From contig CAZWLH010000059.1 of the NCBI GenBank assembly GCA_964634675.1, positions 1 through 9,603 of the forward strand: a DNA stretch of 9,603 bases, written 5' to 3'. This document shows, piece after piece, positions 6,165 through 9,603 of this stretch (within the stretch, counting starts at the first letter, position 1; each line of letters opens with the position of its first letter). The translations under genes and the position numbers were made by a program. The notes under the pieces are model-generated. The model had not been told where the DNA came from. It made no database searches and was given only the letters and a program-made list of their open reading frames with translations. This stretch comes from UMGS172 sp964634675. GTDB taxonomy: Bacteria; Bacillota; Clostridia; Oscillospirales; Acutalibacteraceae.

Positions 6165-8024
6165 CTATCGTTGCTTTTTGAGCACCGTAAAGCCGAGCCC
6201 GTCGGCACGGAGTCTTCCGCCCTGCGGCAGATAACCGAAAATGACCTCGGCATTTTCCCAACCGTCTTCGATATCGATCTCGGTCGGTTCGCAAAAGCGG
6301 TTGACCAAAACCACGACCTCGTCGCTTTGACCCACTCGCTTAAAGGCAAAATGTCCCGCACCCGACGAAACAGGCACAAACTCACCTTCGGCAAAGCATT
6401 CGGTGCTTCGGCGGAAGTGACCGAGCCGCTTATAAAAATCGACAAGATAGATATCCTCGCTGCCCCACGGATAAAAGCCTCGGCAGAACGGATCGCCGTA
6501 GCCCTCGACACCGGCCTCGTCGCCGTAATAAAGCGACGGAATTCCGGGCAGGGTATACTGCAAAAGTGCCGCAATGTACAAAAGCTTTTTCGACTGCCAA
6601 AGCTGTTCGGAGCTCATACGTTTTCCGGATTGCCAAGCACGTCCGCGACCCGATGCTCTCTCGCCGCCCAACGCCGTCAGCACACGCTCGGTGTCGTGGG
6701 TGCCGATATGGTTCATCAGCAGCCTGAGCGCCTGCTTCGGATAGTTTTCGCAAACCGTCATAACCGAATCGCACAGTGCTTCTCCGCTTCCGCCCGTCAA
6801 AAACTTTATCATTGCCGAGGCAAACGGATAGTTCATTACCGAATCAAGCTGACGTCCTCTCAAATATCTTCGGCGCACGCCGTAGCTTATCTTGTTGGTG
6901 GCATCCTCCCAAACCTCGCCTATGATTATCGCTTTACTGTTTTCCGCCTTTACCGCAGTGCGTATCTTATCGAGGAAGCTGTCGGGGAGCTCGTCGGCAA
7001 CATCAAGCCGCCAGCCGCCCACTCCGCACCTCAGCCACTTTCTCAAAACGCCGTTTTCGCCCGTTATAAAATCGCAAAAGCTTTCATTCTCTTCATTGGT
7101 CTCGGGCAAGCTCGGCACACCCCACCAAGCACTGTATCGGTCGGGCCATGAGTCAAAATTATACCAGCCGTAATATTCCGACTCGGTCGAATTATAAGCA
7201 CCGACCGAATTATACCGTCCGTAACGGTTGAAATATATACTGTCATCGCCCGTGTGCGAAAATACACCGTCAAGCACCACCGAAATGCCGAGTGCCTCGG
7301 CCTCAAGGCACAACCGCTTCAGATCCTCCTCGGTGCCGAGCAGCGGATCGATCTTCATATAGTCCGCCGTGTTGTAGCGGTGGTTTGAATGTGCCTCAAA
7401 TATCGGATTAAGGTATATTATGCTCACACCGAGCTCGTTTAAATAGGGCAGTTTTTCCGTTATACCGTTAAGGTCACCGCCGTAATAATCGTTTCCGAGT
7501 GAGCACGGCCCGTTGTTTTGGCGGTATTCGGGCGCTAAAGAAGTGTCGGCTTGCAAAAAGCGGTCGGACGGCACACCCGTTTTCGGAGTGCCCGAGCAAT
7601 AAAAGCGATCGGGAAATATCTGATAAATAATGCCGCCTGCAAGACTGTCGGGCGTTCGGTAATCCGCTTCGTATACCGTGAGCTGCCACTCGCCGCCGTC
7701 GCGTGAAACATAGCCCTCACCGTGCTTGAACCTTGTGACAAACTGACGTCCCCAAGGCGAATCGAAGCAGAAGCTGTACCAATAAAGTCCCTCGGGAAGC
7801 ATAAGCTCGACCGAATACCACGCATAGCGGTCATCAAAGCGGCCGTTATACGAAAGCTCGGTGAAACACTCTTTGCCCGAGTCCTCTCTCAGCTTCAAAA
7901 ACGCCGCCGAGCAGCGTGCATCGTCGTGCAGAAGCATACGGAATTTGACCTTCTCCTCCGAGCTTACCGCTCCGAACGGTGATTTATATAAAATATCTCT
8001 TGAGTCAAACGGAATGTATTTCAT
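6165..8024 (-). CDS. GH13 alpha-glucan hydrolase (neopullulanase/cyclomaltodextrinase-like), cytoplasmic
   Basis: A 619-residue alpha-amylase superfamily enzyme, expected to hydrolyse alpha-1,4 (and perhaps alpha-1,6) bonds in maltodextrins. The ATG at 8024 follows AAGGA with a 7-nt spacer; the open frame extends 16 codons further up but lacks such support. An N-terminal beta-rich region (about 1-120) resembles the CBM34-like domain of this group. The catalytic barrel starts at GGIIYQIFPDRF (130-141). The conserved regions are D252-GVFS-H257, GWRLD with nucleophile D341, IIIGE with acid E370, and GTHDTE with H443 and D444; YYGDEAG (499-505) follows. A short beta-domain ends the protein. There is no signal peptide, so the substrate must enter by a transporter not present here. 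Its own promoter and an intragenic terminator suggest a single-gene unit. Exact specificity is inferred. Confidence 0.9.
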   Translation of the reverse strand: MKYIPFDSRDILYKSPFGAVSSEEKVKFRMLLHDDARCSAAFLKLREDSGKECFTELSYNGRFDDRYAWYSVELMLPEGLYWYSFCFDSPWGRQFVTRFKHGEGYVSRDGGEWQLTVYEADYRTPDSLAGGIIYQIFPDRFYCSGTPKTGVPSDRFLQADTSLAPEYRQNNGPCSLGNDYYGGDLNGITEKLPYLNELGVSIIYLNPIFEAHSNHRYNTADYMKIDPLLGTEEDLKRLCLEAEALGISVVLDGVFSHTGDDSIYFNRYGRYNSVGAYNSTESEYYGWYNFDSWPDRYSAWWGVPSLPETNEENESFCDFITGENGVLRKWLRCGVGGWRLDVADELPDSFLDKIRTAVKAENSKAIIIGEVWEDATNKISYGVRRRYLRGRQLDSVMNYPFASAMIKFLTGGSGEALCDSVMTVCENYPKQALRLLMNHIGTHDTERVLTALGGERASGRGRAWQSGKRMSSEQLWQSKKLLYIAALLQYTLPGIPSLYYGDEAGVEGYGDPFCRGFYPWGSEDIYLVDFYKRLGHFRRSTECFAEGEFVPVSSGAGHFAFKRVGQSDEVVVLVNRFCEPTEIDIEDGWENAEVIFGYLPQGGRLRADGLGFTVLKKQR

Positions 8025-8079
8025 ATCGGGTTCCTTAAAATATAATATGCAGTACAAGCTCGGTGGGCACACTATAATA

Positions 8080-8109
8080 TTGCCGATTTTGCACTGTTTA
8101 TAATATAAT
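8080..8109 (+). promoter_or_regulatory. Promoter of the PiT phosphate permease gene
   Basis: TTGCCG (8080-8085) and TATAAT (8104-8109) are 18 bp apart; an overlapping second TATAAT lies at 8099-8104. Transcription would start near 8116, leaving about 37 nt before the TTG start at 8153. The -35 matches consensus at only four of six positions, so the choice between the two -10 boxes is uncertain. Confidence 0.45.
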
Positions 8110-8133
8110 AGTCTATTTTCACGCCATTTTCAA
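8105..8133 (-). promoter_or_regulatory. Promoter of the GH13 gene
   Basis: Read on the - strand, TTGAAA (8128-8133) is separated by 17 bp from TATTAT (8105-8110). The start point would be near 8098, giving a leader of about 74 nt. The -10 lies on the same base pairs as the -10 of the divergent phosphate permease promoter. A second TATTAT at 8073-8078 (- strand) is an alternative with a weaker -35. Confidence 0.5.
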
Positions 8134-8152
8134 GTGCGGAGGGCAAGTTTCG

Positions 8153-9166
8153 TTGATACATTTGTCAAAAATACTGTCGGTTTTTGCAGAAGATCCAAGG
8201 TCGGCCGTTGCGGCTCTCGCAGTGACGGCACTCATTGCGGTAAACGGTCTCACGGATGCTCCGGTCAACATAGCGGCCGCAGTCGGAAGTCGGGCTATGA
8301 CACTTAAAGGTGCGGCGGCGGCTTCGGCAGTCGCCAACCTTTTCGGAGCACTGCTGTCGGCGGTATTCACGGGCGGAGTCGGCGCAAGCGTTCTCGGGTT
8401 TGCTGATTTTCGGTCGAAATGTGTTCTTCAGGCCGTTGCGGCCATTGTGATATCGGTCGTGCTTTGGTCACTTTCGGCTTCGGCGGCAGGACTTCCGACA
8501 AGTGAGAGCCACGCTATGCTTGCGGCACTTTCAGGCTCATCGGCGGCTGTTTTCGGCATCGGTGCGATAAGCCCGGCCGAATGGCTCAAGGTAGCAATCG
8601 GCCTCTTGCTTTCCTGCCTGCCGGTGGCATTCGGCGCATTTATAGCGTCATTTCTCCTCGAACGCACGCAAAAGCACTGTCGCATATCCTTCAAAAAGCT
8701 GCAGGTGTTCGGCGTATTTCTCTCATCTTTTGCCCACGGAGCGCAGGACGGACAAAAATTTGCGGCATTGCTGGCACTCATCTTTTTGAATTCGGACGGT
8801 AGGGTCGAGGTTTCCGCCGTTCCGCTCGAATTTTCGGTTGCTTCCGGTGTAATACTCGCACTCGGCACTCTTGCGGTCGGAAAAAGGATACTGCTGCGAC
8901 TCGAATCGGCGGTGCCCGTTTCGCCTGCCGCAGGCTTCGCCTCCGAGCTTGCCTCGTCGCTCTGCCTTCTTTTTCTGTCGGTGCTGGGGATTCCCGCCGC
9001 AACAACTGCGGCAAAAACCTCGGCAGTACTCGGCGCAGGGGTCTTTGCAAACAAAAAGCCGCCGCAATGTAGCACCACCGTAAGCTACTTGGCCGTTTGG
9101 CTGTTAACGCTTCCCGTATGCTTTATCCTGGGCTTCGTCCTGACAATGCTTTTGATGAAAATTTGA
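8153..9166 (+). CDS. PiT family inorganic phosphate permease
   Basis: A 337-residue, very hydrophobic, alanine-rich protein of the PiT family, which takes up phosphate by cation symport. The start is a TTG at 8153, with GGAGG (8138-8142) 10 nt upstream; no ATG or GTG is better placed before the first membrane segment. The protein has the inverted two-half layout of the family. The first half carries NGLTDAPVNIA (31-41), where NGxxD matches the usual NGFHDTANAIA, followed by PTSESHA (115-121). The second half carries SSFAHGAQDGQKFAAL (191-206), matching SHGANDAQK, and GIPAATTAAKTSA (279-291). Both signature motifs are somewhat degenerate. No PhoU-like or DUF47 partner, often found beside such permeases, is adjacent. 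A second-substrate role, such as sulfate or a metal-phosphate complex, cannot be excluded. Confidence 0.85.
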   Translation: MIHLSKILSVFAEDPRSAVAALAVTALIAVNGLTDAPVNIAAAVGSRAMTLKGAAAASAVANLFGALLSAVFTGGVGASVLGFADFRSKCVLQAVAAIVISVVLWSLSASAAGLPTSESHAMLAALSGSSAAVFGIGAISPAEWLKVAIGLLLSCLPVAFGAFIASFLLERTQKHCRISFKKLQVFGVFLSSFAHGAQDGQKFAALLALIFLNSDGRVEVSAVPLEFSVASGVILALGTLAVGKRILLRLESAVPVSPAAGFASELASSLCLLFLSVLGIPAATTAAKTSAVLGAGVFANKKPPQCSTTVSYLAVWLLTLPVCFILGFVLTMLLMKI

Positions 9167-9185
9167 CCGCGGCTCATCGGTCTTT
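9165..9185 (+). terminator. Possible weak terminator after the phosphate permease gene
   Basis: GACCG (9165-9169) and CGGTC (9178-9182) can form a 5-bp stem with an 8-nt loop followed by only three T. The stem overlaps the stop codon and ends just before the next promoter. It is short, so termination may be incomplete. Confidence 0.25.
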
Positions 9186-9188
9186 ACC

Positions 9189-9217
9189 TTGACATCGGGT
9201 GCTCAAAGTAATATAAT
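9189..9217 (+). promoter_or_regulatory. Consensus promoter of the four-cysteine small protein gene
   Basis: A perfect TTGACA (9189-9194) and a perfect TATAAT (9212-9217) are exactly 17 bp apart. The start near 9224 leaves a leader of only about 16 nt, almost all of it ribosome binding site. Such a promoter predicts strong constitutive transcription unless repressed. Confidence 0.85.
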
Positions 9218-9239
9218 AACTTTAAAGGGAGTGAGTTAT

Positions 9240-9458
9240 TTGTCGGACAAGAAGTACTTCGATCAAACCGTAAAGCCGGCCTGTGCCTTGTGCGTTCACG
9301 CAAGAGAGTTGTCGGGCGGAAGCGAGCTGTTTTGCATAAAGCGCGGCCCCCGTGACCGAAACGAAGCCTGCCGTTCGTATAAATATGACCCTTTTAAGCG
9401 TGAGCCTAAGAGCTCAGACTTCGGCCGTGACTACGATCCGTCGTCATTTTCGCTTTAA
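9240..9458 (+). CDS. Small four-cysteine protein, putative zinc-binding, function unknown
   Basis: A 72-residue protein that I cannot tie to a named family, although its cysteine-plus-YDPFKREP layout looks like a short conserved clostridial hypothetical. The TTG at 9240 is chosen because AAGGGAGTGA (9225-9234) lies 5 nt upstream; the frame is open back to 9189, but that stretch is the promoter. Cysteines C15 and C18 (CALC), C32 (FCIKRG) and C44 (ACRSYKYDP) form CxxC-x13-C-x11-C, as in small zinc ribbons. The rest is charged, rich in K, R and D, with no signal peptide or membrane segment, so it is probably cytoplasmic. It sits between the phosphate permease and tRNA-His with its own very strong promoter. 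Coding status is supported by promoter, binding site and cysteine pattern; the role is unknown. Confidence 0.78.
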   Translation: MSDKKYFDQTVKPACALCVHARELSGGSELFCIKRGPRDRNEACRSYKYDPFKREPKSSDFGRDYDPSSFSL

Positions 9459-9493
9459 TTTTCAAAAAAATGCAATTTTTTAGCGATTTACTA

Positions 9494-9522
9494 TTGACAA
9501 AAGCCACTTTGCAGGATATAAT
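9494..9522 (+). promoter_or_regulatory. Consensus promoter of the tRNA-His gene
   Basis: TTGACA (9494-9499) and TATAAT (9517-9522) are both perfect and 17 bp apart, as expected for a stable RNA gene. The start point near 9529 leaves about 30 nt of 5' leader, which contains a small GTGC/GCAC hairpin (9530-9542), to be removed by RNase P. More tRNA genes may follow beyond the window. Confidence 0.85.
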
Positions 9523-9558
9523 AATCCGTGTGCTTAAGGCACTTTGATTTAAAAATGT

Positions 9559-9603
9559 GGTGGGTATAGCTCAGTTGGTTAGAGCGCCAGATTGTGGCTC
9601 TGG
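9559..9603 (+). tRNA. tRNA-His (GTG anticodon), 5' part only, cut by the window end
   Basis: The D-stem GCTC (9569-9572) pairs with GAGC (9582-9585) around AGTTGGTTA. The anticodon stem CCAGA (9587-9591) pairs with TCTGG (9599-9603) around the loop TTGTGGC, placing anticodon GTG at 9594-9596, which reads His CAC and CAU codons. The 7-nt acceptor strand is 9560-9566, and G9559 would supply the extra G at position -1 typical of tRNA-His. The window ends at the last base of the anticodon stem, so the T-arm and 3' acceptor cannot be checked. Confidence 0.95.

Noticed and set aside
7095..7109. LPETN in the GH13 protein, resembling a sortase motif
   Set aside because: It is in the middle of the catalytic barrel, with no signal peptide, following hydrophobic helix or terminal charged tail.
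6171..7151. A 326-codon open frame on the + strand opposite the GH13 gene
   Set aside because: It lies wholly within a gene with complete GH13 catalytic motifs. Its translation shows no domain, and it has no ribosome binding site; it is a by-product of codon bias.
8025..8072. A 16-codon N-terminal extension of the GH13 protein
   Set aside because: The ATG at 8024 has AAGGA at good spacing; the extension has no ribosome binding site and translates to sequence unlike the family N terminus.
9189..9239. A 17-codon extension of the small four-cysteine protein
   Set aside because: This stretch is the perfect -35/-10 promoter and the ribosome binding site.
9464..9481. A-run/T-run hairpin after the small protein gene
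   Set aside because: The stem is almost all A-T around a tiny loop and lacks the GC core of an intrinsic terminator, so I do not call it one.
1..9603. CRISPR arrays, insertion sequences, phage or defence genes
   Set aside because: No regularly spaced repeats, transposase motifs, terminal inverted repeats or phage-type proteins were found on either strand.

Overview
The window looks like an ordinary chromosomal segment of a Gram-positive, Clostridia-type bacterium (Oscillospirales/Ruminococcaceae-like is my guess; no search was possible). The signs are near-consensus sigma-A promoters with 17-bp spacers, strong AGGAG/GGGGTGA ribosome binding sites, two TTG starts, AT-rich intergenic gaps around coding DNA of moderate GC, and families common in Firmicutes (YfhO, MATE, M14 muropeptide-type peptidase, GH13, PiT).

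Layout from left to right. A promoter at 101-129 drives a large YfhO-family membrane protein (173-2905, +), closed by a perfect 13-bp hairpin terminator. The next 352 bp hold a compact cluster of five DnaA-box-like 9-mers (2985-3092, three on + and two on -), then a promoter for a MATE efflux transporter (3258-4616, +). A shared hairpin separates this from a convergent Nudix ADP-ribose pyrophosphatase-like gene (4673-5218, -). That gene is divergent, across 42 bp, from an M14 zinc carboxypeptidase (5261-6163, +). The peptidase converges, with a 1-bp gap, on a cytoplasmic GH13 alpha-glucan hydrolase (6165-8024, -), whose terminator lies inside the peptidase gene. The hydrolase is divergent from a PiT-type phosphate permease (8153-9166, +), and the two promoters appear to share their -10 DNA. 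Then come a 72-residue four-cysteine protein (9240-9458, +) and the 5' half of tRNA-His (9559 to the window end), each behind a perfect TTGACA-N17-TATAAT promoter.

The genes do not form one pathway. Nearly every gene seems to be its own transcription unit: envelope glycosylation (YfhO), efflux (MATE), nucleotide-sugar housekeeping (Nudix), peptidoglycan peptide trimming (M14), maltodextrin use (GH13) and phosphate uptake (PiT). I see no mobile element, CRISPR array, phage gene or defence cassette. The most interesting signals are regulatory: the DnaA-box cluster away from any dnaA gene, the coincident divergent -10 elements at 8104-8110, and the terminator embedded in coding sequence at 6082-6114. 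I found no convincing new multi-gene system.
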